64,000 nt of DNA, taken from contig NZ_VKAB01000011.1 of NCBI RefSeq assembly GCF_009769385.1, positions 1-64,000 on the forward strand. Reading direction: 5' to 3'. The DNA comes from Saccharothrix deserti. Lineage in GTDB: Bacteria; Actinomycetota; Actinomycetes; Mycobacteriales; Pseudonocardiaceae. The notes below the pieces were generated by a model. That model saw only the letters and a program-made list of their open reading frames with translations, searched no databases and was not told where the DNA came from. This document shows positions 17,695 to 26,331 of this stretch, one piece after another (position 1 is the first letter of the stretch; every line of letters begins with the position of its first letter). Position numbers and translations under genes: made by a program.

Positions 17695-19407
17695 ATGGTG
17701 TTCCCGTGGCGGTTCCTGGTCGTGATCGCTGTCGGCGCCGCGACGGTGTCGAGCACTGCCGCCGCACCGGCCGCCGTCGCGGTCCGACAGCAGGCCGGGC
17801 ACGCGCTCGGGGCTCCCGTGGTCGAGTTGGACGGCAACTCGTTGAACTGGGACCAGTTGGTGCGAGTGCTGGAAGCCGACACCGTGACGGTCCGGCTGGG
17901 CATGAGGTCCCGCCAGGAGATGGTCAAGACCCGGCAGGGCGCCGAGGCGGCCTTGGCGGAGGGACAGCGGGTGTACGGGTGGAACCAGGCGTTGGGTCCG
18001 TTGAAGGACGAGCCGTTGGCCGACGACGACCGGGTGGAGTTCCAGCGCCGGGTGCTGCGCTCGCACGCCGCGGGTGTCGGTCCCGCGCTGTCCGATCGGG
18101 TGGCCAGGCTGGCGTTGGTGCTGCGGGCGAACACGATGGCACGGGGTGCGATGGGTGTGCGCCCGGAGTTCGTCGACCGGATCCTGGACCTGGTCAACGC
18201 CGGGGTGACGCCGCGGATGCCGGAGATCGGGTCGTTGGGCACCGGGGACCTCCAGCCGATGGCGGCCGCGGGTCTGGTGCTCACGGGGGAACCCGCACCC
18301 GCCCGGTTCGACGGCCGGGAAGGGCCCGCGCCGGACGTCCTCGCCGCGGCTGGGCTCGCCCCGACCTTCCAGCTGGAGCAGGGCGAGGCGCTTCCGCTGA
18401 TCAGCGGGAGCAGCGTGTTGACCGCGCGGTACGTCGATGCCGTGGTGCGCGCCGAACGGCTGCTCGACACGTACGACGCGGCGTTCGCGTTGTTCCTGGA
18501 GGCCACCAGGGCTGAACAGGGCGCCTTCGACGCCCGCACCCACGACGAGCGGCGCATCCCCGCCGAGGTCGAGGCGGCCCGGGTGACCAGGGCGTTGGTC
18601 TGCGGCACCGGCTGGATGACCGACGAGGGCCGCAAGGCGATCGGCGACGACGGCCCGCGCATCCAGGACGCGGTGTCGGTGCGCGCCACCCCGCACATCG
18701 TGGGAGCGCTGCGACAGCGGCTCGCGGACGCCCGCGGCCACGTCGAGCGCGAGGCGAACGCGTCGACGTCCAACCCGCTGCTGTTCCCCAAGGCGGGCGG
18801 TGGTTACGAGTTCGTCATGGGCGGCAACTGGGACGCCGCGCTGCTCGGCCACGAGATCGACTCGCTCAACGCGCAGATCGCCGATCTGGGCGTGCTGTCG
18901 CAGGAGTTGTCCGCGCGGCTGCTGGCCGACAAGTGGAGTTACCACCTGCCGGCCAACCTCGCCGGCGGGGAAGTCGGCCTGAACTCGGGCATGGTGCAGG
19001 TGCAGACCGTCGCGGTGGCGCTGGTGCCGGAGATGCAGCAACTGGCGACGCCCGCCGGGACTCTGTCCCGCCCGGCGAAGTTCGGGCAGGAGGACCACAA
19101 CACGATGGCGATGGCCTCGGTGCGCGCCGTGCACGCCAACCTGGACCGCCTGGAGACCGTGCTGGCCGTGCACGTCATGATGGCTGCCCAGGGCATCGAC
19201 CTGATCAAGGACAGGATGGCGGCCTTTCCGCTGGGCGCGGGTACTGAACGACTGCACAACGCGGTCCGCCGGCACATCGACCCCCTGGCCGACGACCGGT
19301 ACATGACCCCCGACCTGGAGAAGGCGACCGACCTCGTCCGCAGCGGCGAACTCAGCCGGGAAGTGCGCGCGGCCCTCGCCCCGGAGCACAACAAATGCGC
19401 GGCCTGA
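17695..19407 (+). CDS. Secreted HAL/PAL-superfamily protein lacking the MIO tripeptide
   Basis: This is a 570-aa member of the aromatic amino acid lyase superfamily. ATG at 17695 follows GGAG. The first about 27 residues are a signal peptide. The lyase fold is recognisable: YGWNQALGPLK, RANTMARGAMGV, FQLEQGEALPLISGSS and KFGQEDHNTMAMASV. Canonical HAL/PAL/TAL have GSVGASGDLAPL, where Ala-Ser-Gly cyclises to the electrophilic MIO cofactor. Here the segment is GSLGTGDLQPM (Thr183-Gly184), one residue shorter, so MIO cannot form normally. I recall related actinobacterial proteins with GTGDL, so this is probably a real subfamily rather than an error. The reaction is unknown, and its presence outside the membrane is unusual for ammonia-lyases. 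Confidence 0.85.
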   Translation: MVFPWRFLVVIAVGAATVSSTAAAPAAVAVRQQAGHALGAPVVELDGNSLNWDQLVRVLEADTVTVRLGMRSRQEMVKTRQGAEAALAEGQRVYGWNQALGPLKDEPLADDDRVEFQRRVLRSHAAGVGPALSDRVARLALVLRANTMARGAMGVRPEFVDRILDLVNAGVTPRMPEIGSLGTGDLQPMAAAGLVLTGEPAPARFDGREGPAPDVLAAAGLAPTFQLEQGEALPLISGSSVLTARYVDAVVRAERLLDTYDAAFALFLEATRAEQGAFDARTHDERRIPAEVEAARVTRALVCGTGWMTDEGRKAIGDDGPRIQDAVSVRATPHIVGALRQRLADARGHVEREANASTSNPLLFPKAGGGYEFVMGGNWDAALLGHEIDSLNAQIADLGVLSQELSARLLADKWSYHLPANLAGGEVGLNSGMVQVQTVAVALVPEMQQLATPAGTLSRPAKFGQEDHNTMAMASVRAVHANLDRLETVLAVHVMMAAQGIDLIKDRMAAFPLGAGTERLHNAVRRHIDPLADDRYMTPDLEKATDLVRSGELSREVRAALAPEHNKCAA

Positions 19408-19531
19408 CCCTGTTGCCACAGGTCCACGGCGGCAAGCCTCCGGCCCTCGGCGTCGAAAGCCTTGGTCTCCCGCGTCCGGGTTCACCGTCGAGCACGACGC
19501 CGGCACCTGCGGAAGTGGGCGTCGTGACGGC

Positions 19532-19843
19532 CTACTCCGCCGACTGAGCGCTCCGTCGCAGCCACCGGCGCCCGTACGGGTTCTCGGCCCGCCGCATCGA
19601 ACGGATCAACATCAGGACCGGCGTGTCGTTGGGATACGCCTGGATCAGGTGCGCTCCACGGGTAACAGTGCTGTCCGCGTGCCCGACAAGCCCGCCGACC
19701 TGCTGGCACCGGTGTGCCGGGGTCGCAGTGAACTTCGAGGTGGCGGCGACGCGGTGCCACGCCCCAGTCCAGACGAGGGTGAGGAGTTCGTCGGTGGTCG
19801 GCGGTTCGAGCGTGTGGACGAGGGCGGCCGGGAACGGTGCGCG
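19532..19843 (-). pseudogene. Unrecognised protein fragment without start codon
   Basis: An open frame of about 100 codons ends with TAG at 19534-19532 and is closed upstream by TGA at 19846-19844. The peptide looks natural (TTDELLTLVWTGAWHRVAAT, AYPNDTPVLMLIRSMRRAEN). The only ATG is near its end and there is no GTG start, so it appears N-terminally truncated. I do not recognise the family. It follows the nucleotidyltransferase-like gene on the same strand. Confidence 0.4.
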
Positions 19844-19879
19844 TCAACTTCGAGTGCGGCAGCGAAGTGCGCTCAGAAT

Positions 19880-20386
19880 TCAGACGGGCCACACGGATGT
19901 ACCGCGTAGATCGGGAGGATCGATGGCGATGACCGCCTTCGCGGCGAGTGCGCGGGCGGAATCGGTTCGGCGGGCCCGGAGGTACGAACGGAGCACGTGC
20001 TGTGGGTCATCTTGTGGACCGGCATCGAGGGAGCGGCCGATCAGGTCCACCCGTCGCCCGGCGAACCCGGCATCGTCGGGATGGCGCCCGAGTTCGGACC
20101 GGCCGAAGTCCGCCGTGCACCGCCACCGTGCGGGGAAGTCACCCTCAGGGTGTCTGGCGTAGAAAGTCCAGACATCTAGATCTTTCACGCCGGTGCGTCC
20201 GTCGAGGAAGTGCAACGCGGCACCCTGACAGAGCGCGACGAGCAGTACTCGGTCCCGGTACACCGACCACCGCGGTCGCCGTGCGAACCTCTCCTCACGG
20301 TCACGACGCGCAATCTCGGCAAGCCGGGTGAGATGATCAGCGGTAAGGGGAGCGAACGATCGTCCGGTTGCCTCTGTGATTCCCAT
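19880..20386 (-). CDS. Conserved hypothetical protein, nucleotidyltransferase-like
   Basis: This is a 168-aa protein with ATG preceded by GGAGG. I do not have a firm family name. The pattern QGAALHFLDGRTGVKDLDVW (residues 54-73) followed by RRVDLIGRS near Asp114 resembles the nucleotidyltransferase-fold signature: a glycine-rich turn, then D-x-D (Asp69, Asp71), then a third acidic residue. Enzymatic activity is not shown. It lies 157 bases downstream of the caspase gene on the same strand, with a long inverted repeat (20480-20528) between them, so it may or may not be co-transcribed. Confidence 0.65.
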   Translation of the reverse strand: MGITEATGRSFAPLTADHLTRLAEIARRDREERFARRPRWSVYRDRVLLVALCQGAALHFLDGRTGVKDLDVWTFYARHPEGDFPARWRCTADFGRSELGRHPDDAGFAGRRVDLIGRSLDAGPQDDPQHVLRSYLRARRTDSARALAAKAVIAIDPPDLRGTSVWPV

Positions 20387-20479
20387 CTGCCTCCGTCGCT
20401 GTTCGTCGGTGAGCGATCTCTGCTTCGTGTGCGCCGGAGCGATCAGCGATGTTCTTGGTCGACCCGCCCACTCAGTTGG

Positions 20480-20528
20480 CCACCACGATCCGCGCCCCGA
20501 CTGGCGCAGGTCCTGCGCGTCGTGGTGG
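20480..20528 (-). terminator. Inverted repeat after caspase gene
   Basis: CCACCACGA (20480-20488) and TCGTGGTGG (20520-20528) are perfect 9-base arms. The GC-rich 31-base interior can itself pair (CGCGCC with GGCGC). It starts 15 bases beyond the caspase stop and is probably a terminator or attenuator. Confidence 0.5.
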
Positions 20529-20543
20529 AGGTCCCGGCCCGGC

Positions 20544-21893
20544 TCAGCGGCGTCGGAGCACGCGGGGGAGGCAGGCGAGGACGGCCGCTGTCATCATCCA
20601 GCCGTACACGCTCAAGGCGCTTGCGATCCATATGCTGGCCGGTTCGAAGTGCCACACGCCGACCTGGCCCAGGTCGATGATCGGCAGCAGCAGGTCGACC
20701 GTGATCAGGGAAGGGTTCCAGGCCTGGGGGTCGTCGGCGTTGATCGGGCTGGCGATGTGGGAGTCGAACCAGGTCGTTCCGGCGACCGTCGGCAGTATCA
20801 GCCAGACGAGCAGGCGGGTGGGGCGGTAGCCGTAGCCGACGGTGGTGCGCTGGATCCAGCTCCACAACCGCAGAGCGATCGCGCCCAGGGGTCGGTGTGC
20901 CGCGCGCGCCTCGTACCGCCTGCGCTCCTTCGCCATGAGCACGGTCTCCGCGTCCGCCTCGTACCCTTCGTCGGAGTACGCGGCGGCGAGACGGTCGTAG
21001 TGGCGAGGCACGAACTGGGGACTGCGGTCGCGCAGCTCGCGCAGGCTGTCCGCGGCGGGCACGTAGTCGGCGGGCGGCACGATGGTGTCGGTGCGCACGG
21101 GCTCGTGGGTGCCGGGCAGCCGCAGGTCGGGCGCCGTGCCGTGGACGAACGCGGCGTTGCGCACCAATGCCAGTTGCCCTGCCATGTCCTTGGTCTGCTG
21201 GTGCGGTTTGGGCAGACCCGCCCGCGCCAGCGCCTGCGACAGGCGGGGGAACAGGTAGCTGCTGGTGAGCAGTTCCGGGCCACCGTTGACGCCACCCCGC
21301 AGGAGCTGGACCAGCACGTCGGTGAACGCGGTGAACTCCTGGCCGTCGAGCGCGCGGGCGGCCTGACTGGGGCCGGAGGCGGTCAGCACGTAGGTGCCCT
21401 CGATGTCGACCTGGTGCAGCACCGCCGACACCCCGCCGCCCAGCCTGCCCAGGCGCACCATCGCCTGGCCGCTGTGACAGCAGTCCAGGATCAGCACCCT
21501 GGTGCGGGCCGGGCTGTCGAGGATGGCCCGCTTGATCCACGCGAACGGCACGCCCGTCCGGTGGATGTGGTCGATGTCCGAGCCGCCGACGGTGAAGTAC
21601 AGCTCCTCGTCGTCGCCGATGAGGCCGTGGCCGGAGTAGTAGACGAGCAGCAGGTCGCCGCTGCTACGGGCGATGCCCTCCAACCACTCGTCCACCTCGG
21701 CGGGAACCTGCGCGTCCAGCAGCGTCGGCACGTGTTCCCCCGGCATGGCACCCAGTTCGGGGTCGGTGAAGATCTCGCGCAGCGCACGCAGGTTGTTGGC
21801 GACCGCCGGCACGTCCGGCAGTCCACCCGATCTGGCGTAGGTCGCCGTGCCGATCAGCGCGATGCGCGAAGCCGACGGATCCCCTAACCGCAC
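20544..21893 (-). CDS. Membrane-anchored caspase-family peptidase, EACC1-associated type
   Basis: This is a 449-aa peptidase C14 (caspase-like) protein. GTG at 21893 lies 3 bases after the EACC1-like gene. The catalytic dyad is intact: His89 in YYSGHG and Cys139 in ILDCCHSG. The caspase domain covers about residues 8-240. After a linker rich in charged residues, the C-terminus has hydrophobic stretches (about 363-378, 393-412 and 421-443), suggesting membrane anchoring. This architecture matches the actinobacterial caspases that occur with a conserved EACC1 component in predicted NTP-dependent conflict systems. A role in defence or programmed death is inferred from that family. Confidence 0.88.
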   Translation of the reverse strand: MRLGDPSASRIALIGTATYARSGGLPDVPAVANNLRALREIFTDPELGAMPGEHVPTLLDAQVPAEVDEWLEGIARSSGDLLLVYYSGHGLIGDDEELYFTVGGSDIDHIHRTGVPFAWIKRAILDSPARTRVLILDCCHSGQAMVRLGRLGGGVSAVLHQVDIEGTYVLTASGPSQAARALDGQEFTAFTDVLVQLLRGGVNGGPELLTSSYLFPRLSQALARAGLPKPHQQTKDMAGQLALVRNAAFVHGTAPDLRLPGTHEPVRTDTIVPPADYVPAADSLRELRDRSPQFVPRHYDRLAAAYSDEGYEADAETVLMAKERRRYEARAAHRPLGAIALRLWSWIQRTTVGYGYRPTRLLVWLILPTVAGTTWFDSHIASPINADDPQAWNPSLITVDLLLPIIDLGQVGVWHFEPASIWIASALSVYGWMMTAAVLACLPRVLRRR

Positions 21894-21896
21894 GGC

Positions 21897-22298
21897 CTAC
21901 TCCTCGTCGAGGAAGTCCTTGATCTGGTCCATGATCCTGGCCGCGTCCCGAGGGCTGCCGGCTTCGAGCTCCAGTTCCTTGCCGCGGCGCTTGACGCGCA
22001 ACCGGATCGCGCGTCGGCGGGTGGTCAGCCACGTCGTCAGCGCACCCGCGAGCGCTGCCCCGACCTCGGGGTTGACGGTCATCCGGATGACCTCGTCGAC
22101 GATGCCCAGGTTCTCGGGATCGAGGTCCCCGCGCTGGAGCGTCGGCGTGAGGCCACGCAGGTCGTCGTCGTGCAAAGCGGTCAGGAGCGACCTGGAGTCG
22201 AGCACGTGATCATCGCTGACGACCGCTACGTGAACCTCGTTCTGCGCCAACAGCCACACCTTTCCGATCACCGTTCCATGAACGATAACGCAAGGCAT
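21897..22298 (-). CDS. EACC1-like small protein paired with caspase
   Basis: This protein is up to 133 aa. The ATG at 22298 gives the longest form; TTG at 22250 with AAAGG upstream is a plausible shorter start (MAQNEVHVAV). The C-terminal two thirds match the layout I know for effector-associated constant component 1: a variable N-terminal strand region, then a Gly/Ala-rich helix followed by TTWLTTRRRAIRLRVKRRG and an acidic end. It is separated from the caspase gene by 3 bases and is surely co-transcribed with it. The pairing is stronger evidence than the sequence alone. Its role in activating or tethering the caspase is inference. Confidence 0.72.
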   Translation of the reverse strand: MPCVIVHGTVIGKVWLLAQNEVHVAVVSDDHVLDSRSLLTALHDDDLRGLTPTLQRGDLDPENLGIVDEVIRMTVNPEVGAALAGALTTWLTTRRRAIRLRVKRRGKELELEAGSPRDAARIMDQIKDFLDEE

Positions 22299-22763
22299 CC
22301 GTCAGACCGCGGTCGTCCTCACCACGGCCGTGCCGCGCGGTTCGGAGGCGAATCCGCGCCACGCGATCGCCAGGCCGACGACCGCACTGGTGATCTGTTC
22401 CATCCCGACACGGACGCGGACCGCCGCGCCCGGCGTCCGAAGGCCATCGCGCGCTGAGCGGACGCCGATCGACCGTTGGCAGCGAACATCCCCACCGTGG
22501 CGTGGGGTGGACCTGGCGTCGGCTGTGCTCCCGGCCAAGCCGGTCATGCCGGACGCGATTGCCGTCGTGCGCCGACGTCGCCGCGTAAGGGCAGGTCAGC
22601 GTCGGGGTGTGGGGAGATCGTTTTCTGAGGTGCGGAATAGGCCGCAAGCATTACTCAATGTTGCGTTGAAGTTTCGGAGGGTGACGTATAAGCTGATGAC
22701 GCTTCTGGGAGCGCTCCCATATCGATCACTGTTGCTCGATCATCGGAGAATGGAGGCTCATCC
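22299..22763. other. Divergent intergenic region between EACC1 gene and LPMO
   Basis: This 465-base gap contains the exact CebR box at 22706-22719 and the LPMO ribosome site. A 33-codon minus-strand frame ending at 22302 sits just before the EACC1 start, but its ribosome site is weak and I do not call it. Nothing else is recognised. Confidence 0.55.
22706..22719. promoter_or_regulatory. Exact CebR operator
   Basis: TGGGAGCGCTCCCA is a perfect palindrome identical to the CebR consensus. It lies 44 bases upstream of the LPMO start codon. CebR represses cellulolytic genes until cello-oligosaccharides bind it. Confidence 0.85.
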
Positions 22764-23426
22764 ATGCGTATGCGCAGTACCTCCGGGTCCGTCACCAGAC
22801 GGCGGGGCGTCATCGCACTGATCATCAGCATGCTGGCCTGCACGTTCGTCTGGACCCCGACGGCGTCGGCGCACGGCACCATCGTCGGTCCCGCTACCCG
22901 TGCCTACCAGTGCTGGCAAACCTGGGGCAGCCAACACACGAACCCCGCCATGCAGCAGCAAGACCCCATGTGCTGGCAGGCTTTCCAGGCCAACGCCGAC
23001 ACCATGTGGAACTGGATGAGCGCGCTGCGGGACGGACTTGGCGGAAACTTCCAGGGGGCGACCCCCAACGGGCAGCTCTGCAGCAACGCCCTCTCACGCA
23101 ACAACTCCCTGAACACCCCGGGCCGGTGGAAGACCACCAACGTCGGCAGCAGCTTCTCGATGCACCTGTACGACCAGGCCAGCCACGGTGCTGACTACTT
23201 CCGGGTCTACATCAGCAAGAACGGGTTCGACCCGACCACCCAGAGCCTCGGTTGGGGCAACCTCGACTTCATCATGCAGACCGGCAGGTACGCTCCGGCC
23301 AAGGACATCACGTTCAACGTCCAGACCTCTGGCGCCTACAGGGGACACCACGTCGTGTTCACGATCTGGCAGGCTTCGCACCTGGACCAGACCTACATGT
23401 GGTGCAGCGACGTGAACTTCGGCTAG
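22764..23426 (+). CDS. AA10 lytic polysaccharide monooxygenase
   Basis: This is a 220-aa secreted copper enzyme that oxidatively cleaves crystalline polysaccharide, cellulose or chitin. ATG at 22764 has GGAGG upstream. An Arg-rich signal peptide (TRRRGVIALI...) ends at ASA|H. The mature N-terminal His37 and His141 (DQASHGADYF) form the histidine brace. The axial Phe219 lies in WCSDVNF. There is no appended CBM, so it is a single-domain LPMO. The CebR box upstream makes cellulose the more likely inducer, and perhaps substrate. Confidence 0.94.
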   Translation: MRMRSTSGSVTRRRGVIALIISMLACTFVWTPTASAHGTIVGPATRAYQCWQTWGSQHTNPAMQQQDPMCWQAFQANADTMWNWMSALRDGLGGNFQGATPNGQLCSNALSRNNSLNTPGRWKTTNVGSSFSMHLYDQASHGADYFRVYISKNGFDPTTQSLGWGNLDFIMQTGRYAPAKDITFNVQTSGAYRGHHVVFTIWQASHLDQTYMWCSDVNFG

Positions 23427-23463
23427 AAATCCGGCCAACCAACCGGAATTCGGAAGTGCCCGG

Positions 23464-23490
23464 CCCGGCGTCGGCAGTGCTGGCGCCGGG
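23464..23490 (+). terminator. Probable terminator after LPMO
   Basis: CCCGGCG (23464-23470) and CGCCGGG (23484-23490) form a 7-base GC stem with a 13-base loop. It starts 37 bases after the LPMO stop and is followed by a short T-containing tail. Confidence 0.5.
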
Positions 23491-23514
23491 TCGGCCTTTC
23501 GACGGGATGGACGA

Positions 23515-23680
23515 GAGCTGCTTGTATGAGGCCATGACGTTGGTGACGCCGGCACCAGGTCGAGCAGGCGACGGACCTCTTCGTCCTGCTCCCCGTCGGT
23601 TGGGTTGACGTCGAGGTGGAGCCTGTTCTTGACGGTCTTGCCCTCGGGCACGTGCGCGAAGTTCCAGGGCCGATCTCAGT
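23515..23680 (-). pseudogene. VOC (glyoxalase-like) gene remnant
   Basis: On the minus strand a typical VOC core is visible (PEGKTVKNRLHLDVNPTDGE, then DEEVRRLLDL). It then shifts frame near 23557, where GAGVTNV resumes in another frame. No start region or intact C-terminus remains. It lies downstream of the rifamycin phosphotransferase stop and is a decayed relative of the intact VOC genes at 29322 and 42788. Confidence 0.6.
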
Positions 23681-23730
23681 TCGGCGACGACGGGCATCTC
23701 ATCGCCCGGTGCGCGACGAGGCTCAGTTCG

Positions 23731-26331
23731 TCACGTCGCGGGGAGGATCTCGATGTACCCGTCGGTTCCGTTCACACGGATCCGCTGCCCGTCCTGGATC
23801 AAGTGCGTGGCGCGTTCTACCCCGACGACGGCCGGCAGGCCGTATTCCCGTGCGATCACCGCGCCATGGGTCATCAGGCCCCCGACCTCCGTCACCAGGC
23901 CCGTGATCGCGACGAACAGGGGCGACCAACTGGGGTCCGTGTGAGCCGTGACCAGGATGTCGCCCGGTTCGAGATCGGCCTCTGCCATGTCCAGGATGAC
24001 TCGGGCTCGCCCTTCGACGGTCCCGGCGGAAACCGGCAGGCCGACCAGCGCACCGGTTGGCAGGTCGTCGCGTCGGTACGCTCCGGCGACGGCCTCGCCG
24101 TCCGACGTGAGCACCCGGGGTGCCGTGAGCGCTTGGTATGACCTGAACGCCTCCTTGCGCCGACGGATGAGCTCGTCATCAACCTGGTTCGTACGCACGA
24201 CGTCGTGGAGTTCCTGGAACCTCAGGAAGAAGATGTCTTCCTTTTCACCAAGCACGTCGGCCCGCACGAGGCGCTCGGCCTCGTCCAGCAAGGCCTGCTT
24301 GTACACGAAGTAGCGACTGACCATGAAGTACTTCGGGTACTCCCGGTACCCGATGAACGTCCGGACGCGATCGATCATCCGTTTGGTTTCTTCGGCCTTC
24401 CGCTCCCCGTCTGGCAGGGCCCGCAAGCGCTCCAGCAGTTCCTGTTCCTTCTTCCACGCCTCCTGCCGCCCTTGCTCGAAGCGGCGCTCACCGGCGCCCG
24501 GCTCGAAGTTCTTGATGTTGGTGAGGAGCATGGGCAGGAGCGTGGTGGGCCGTTCGCTCCAACGCGGCCTCGTGATGTCGATCTCGCCGACGCAGCGCAT
24601 GCCGTACCTGTCGAGGTAGGCCCGGATGGCGTCTCGTGCTTCCTGCCCGCCCGCAAGCTCGGCCGGCTCGTCCAGGAAGCCCTCGTCCCCGACATCGTGC
24701 AGAAAGGCGACGACTTCCGGATGCGGGCGGATCACGTCCGCGACGTCGAGGAGCGCCAGCCCCATCTCCGACGTGACGTTGTGGGGGACGGACTGTGTGA
24801 GCGTGTCGGCCGCGTTCTTCTCGCCCAGCCACTCCTGCAGTTGCTCGTTGAGCCACCACGTCGTTTGCATCGCCGCCATGATCACCTGATGGCTTTGCGG
24901 ATCGAACAGGATCCGTTTCAGCTCCTGGATGTCCGCCAGGATGAAGTCGAACAGCTCCGATCCGGACTTCGTCCGGATGTCGCGTTTCAAGGCGGCAACG
25001 GAAGCCTCGCCGCGCCCGATCAGCTCGGTGACGAGGGCCGGATCGGTCTCGATCGTGGCCGGCGCGACACCAGGGACCGGCTCGCCGGGACCCTCGTCCG
25101 GGAGCGACGGGATGAAGCCGTCGCGTTCGACGATGGTCTGCAGCGCGTCCCCGATCAGCGGATCGGACTTCCCCGCGACCTCCAGGAGGCCGGCGCGGTT
25201 CGTGGGCGAGGCCAGCTGCCGGGTGACGTCGACGAACAGCCTCCCACCGGCCTCGGCCATGGGTCGGGGGGTCGTCAGCTGCCACAGGGAGAGCCCCAGG
25301 GGCTTCATGGGGTCGGTCATCATCTGCTGATGGCCGACGGAGACGTAGACGTGGTTCTCTCGGTCGTCGGTCTCGGGGATGGGGAACAGCGTGGTGATCG
25401 GCCGGCTCTGGACGACCTGGAAGCCGTCATCGACCAGGCACCATTCGATGTCCTGGGGGCGGCCGAAGTGCGCTTCGATCCGTCGGCCGAGCTGCGCGAG
25501 CCGCACGACCTGCGCGTCCGTCAGCGCCGGCTGCTCCTGCTGTGCCGGCTCGATCGGCTGTTCCTGTGTTCCTCCTCCCGGCGAGGCGTGGATGGCAAGC
25601 TTCTTGGTGGCGACCGCCTTGGCGACGACCTCGCCGTCTCGCACCTTGTAGGCGTCCGCGTTCACCAGGCCGGAGACCAGGGCCTCGCCGAGGCCGAAGC
25701 CGGCCTCCACGGAGGCGACCTTCCGGTTGGACGTGACGGGGTCGGCCGTGAACAGGACGCCGGCCGCGTGCGGGAAGACCATCTGCTGCACGACCACGGC
25801 CATGTGGACCTTGCGGTGGTCGAAGCCGTTCCGCAGCCGGTAGGTCACGGCCCGCTCGGTGAACAGCGAGGCCCAGCACCGGCTGACGTGCTGGAGGATC
25901 GCCGCCGGCCCCACGACGTTCAGGTACGTGTCCTGCTGGCCCGCGAAGGAGGCCGCCGGCAAGTCCTCCGCCGTCGCGCTCGACCGGACGGCGTAGGCGG
26001 CTCGCTCGCCGAGCCGGGCGAGTGCGCCGGTGATCGCCGCCGCCACATCGTCGGGGATGACGATCCCTTCGAGGGTCCGTCGGATCTCCGCGCTACGCGT
26101 GCGAATCGCCTCCCGGTCGTCCGGGTTCAGGCGCGACAGCCGATCCAGCCGATCGCCAATCGACGGCGCGTCCTCGATGATTCGCCGGAAGGCGTCCGTC
26201 GTCACGCAAAAGCCGGCCGGCACGCGGATGCCTTCGATCCGCGAAAGCTCTCCCAGGTGCGCGCCCTTGCCGCCGACGACAGCGACCTGCGTCTGGTCGA
26301 TCTCCTGGAGACCGAGCACATAGCTGCCCAT
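23731..26331 (-). CDS. rph: Rifamycin-inactivating phosphotransferase
   Basis: This is an 866-aa enzyme that transfers the beta-phosphate of ATP to rifamycins and inactivates them in the cytoplasm. The start MGSYVLGLQEIDQTQVAVVG at 26331 matches the family N-terminus; the longer frame adds a non-homologous leader. Domains are an ATP-grasp-like nucleotide-binding domain (about 1-315, GGKGAHLGELS, AVRSSATAEDLPAASFAGQQ), a rifamycin-binding domain (about 316-760) and a swivelling phosphohistidine domain with His822 in GGLMTHGAVIAREYGLP. Full length and motifs are intact. The RAE at 26488-26507 indicates rifamycin-inducible expression. This is self-protection or environmental resistance; nothing in the visible PKS resembles an AHBA-primed rifamycin synthase. 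Confidence 0.96.
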   Translation of the reverse strand: MGSYVLGLQEIDQTQVAVVGGKGAHLGELSRIEGIRVPAGFCVTTDAFRRIIEDAPSIGDRLDRLSRLNPDDREAIRTRSAEIRRTLEGIVIPDDVAAAITGALARLGERAAYAVRSSATAEDLPAASFAGQQDTYLNVVGPAAILQHVSRCWASLFTERAVTYRLRNGFDHRKVHMAVVVQQMVFPHAAGVLFTADPVTSNRKVASVEAGFGLGEALVSGLVNADAYKVRDGEVVAKAVATKKLAIHASPGGGTQEQPIEPAQQEQPALTDAQVVRLAQLGRRIEAHFGRPQDIEWCLVDDGFQVVQSRPITTLFPIPETDDRENHVYVSVGHQQMMTDPMKPLGLSLWQLTTPRPMAEAGGRLFVDVTRQLASPTNRAGLLEVAGKSDPLIGDALQTIVERDGFIPSLPDEGPGEPVPGVAPATIETDPALVTELIGRGEASVAALKRDIRTKSGSELFDFILADIQELKRILFDPQSHQVIMAAMQTTWWLNEQLQEWLGEKNAADTLTQSVPHNVTSEMGLALLDVADVIRPHPEVVAFLHDVGDEGFLDEPAELAGGQEARDAIRAYLDRYGMRCVGEIDITRPRWSERPTTLLPMLLTNIKNFEPGAGERRFEQGRQEAWKKEQELLERLRALPDGERKAEETKRMIDRVRTFIGYREYPKYFMVSRYFVYKQALLDEAERLVRADVLGEKEDIFFLRFQELHDVVRTNQVDDELIRRRKEAFRSYQALTAPRVLTSDGEAVAGAYRRDDLPTGALVGLPVSAGTVEGRARVILDMAEADLEPGDILVTAHTDPSWSPLFVAITGLVTEVGGLMTHGAVIAREYGLPAVVGVERATHLIQDGQRIRVNGTDGYIEILPAT

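Noticed and set aside
20376..21887. 503-codon plus-strand frame
   Set aside because: It is antisense to the caspase gene, whose catalytic motifs and ribosome context are clear.
22302..22403. 33-codon minus-strand frame just upstream of the EACC1 gene
   Set aside because: It has a weak ribosome site and no recognisable sequence; it could be part of the leader only.
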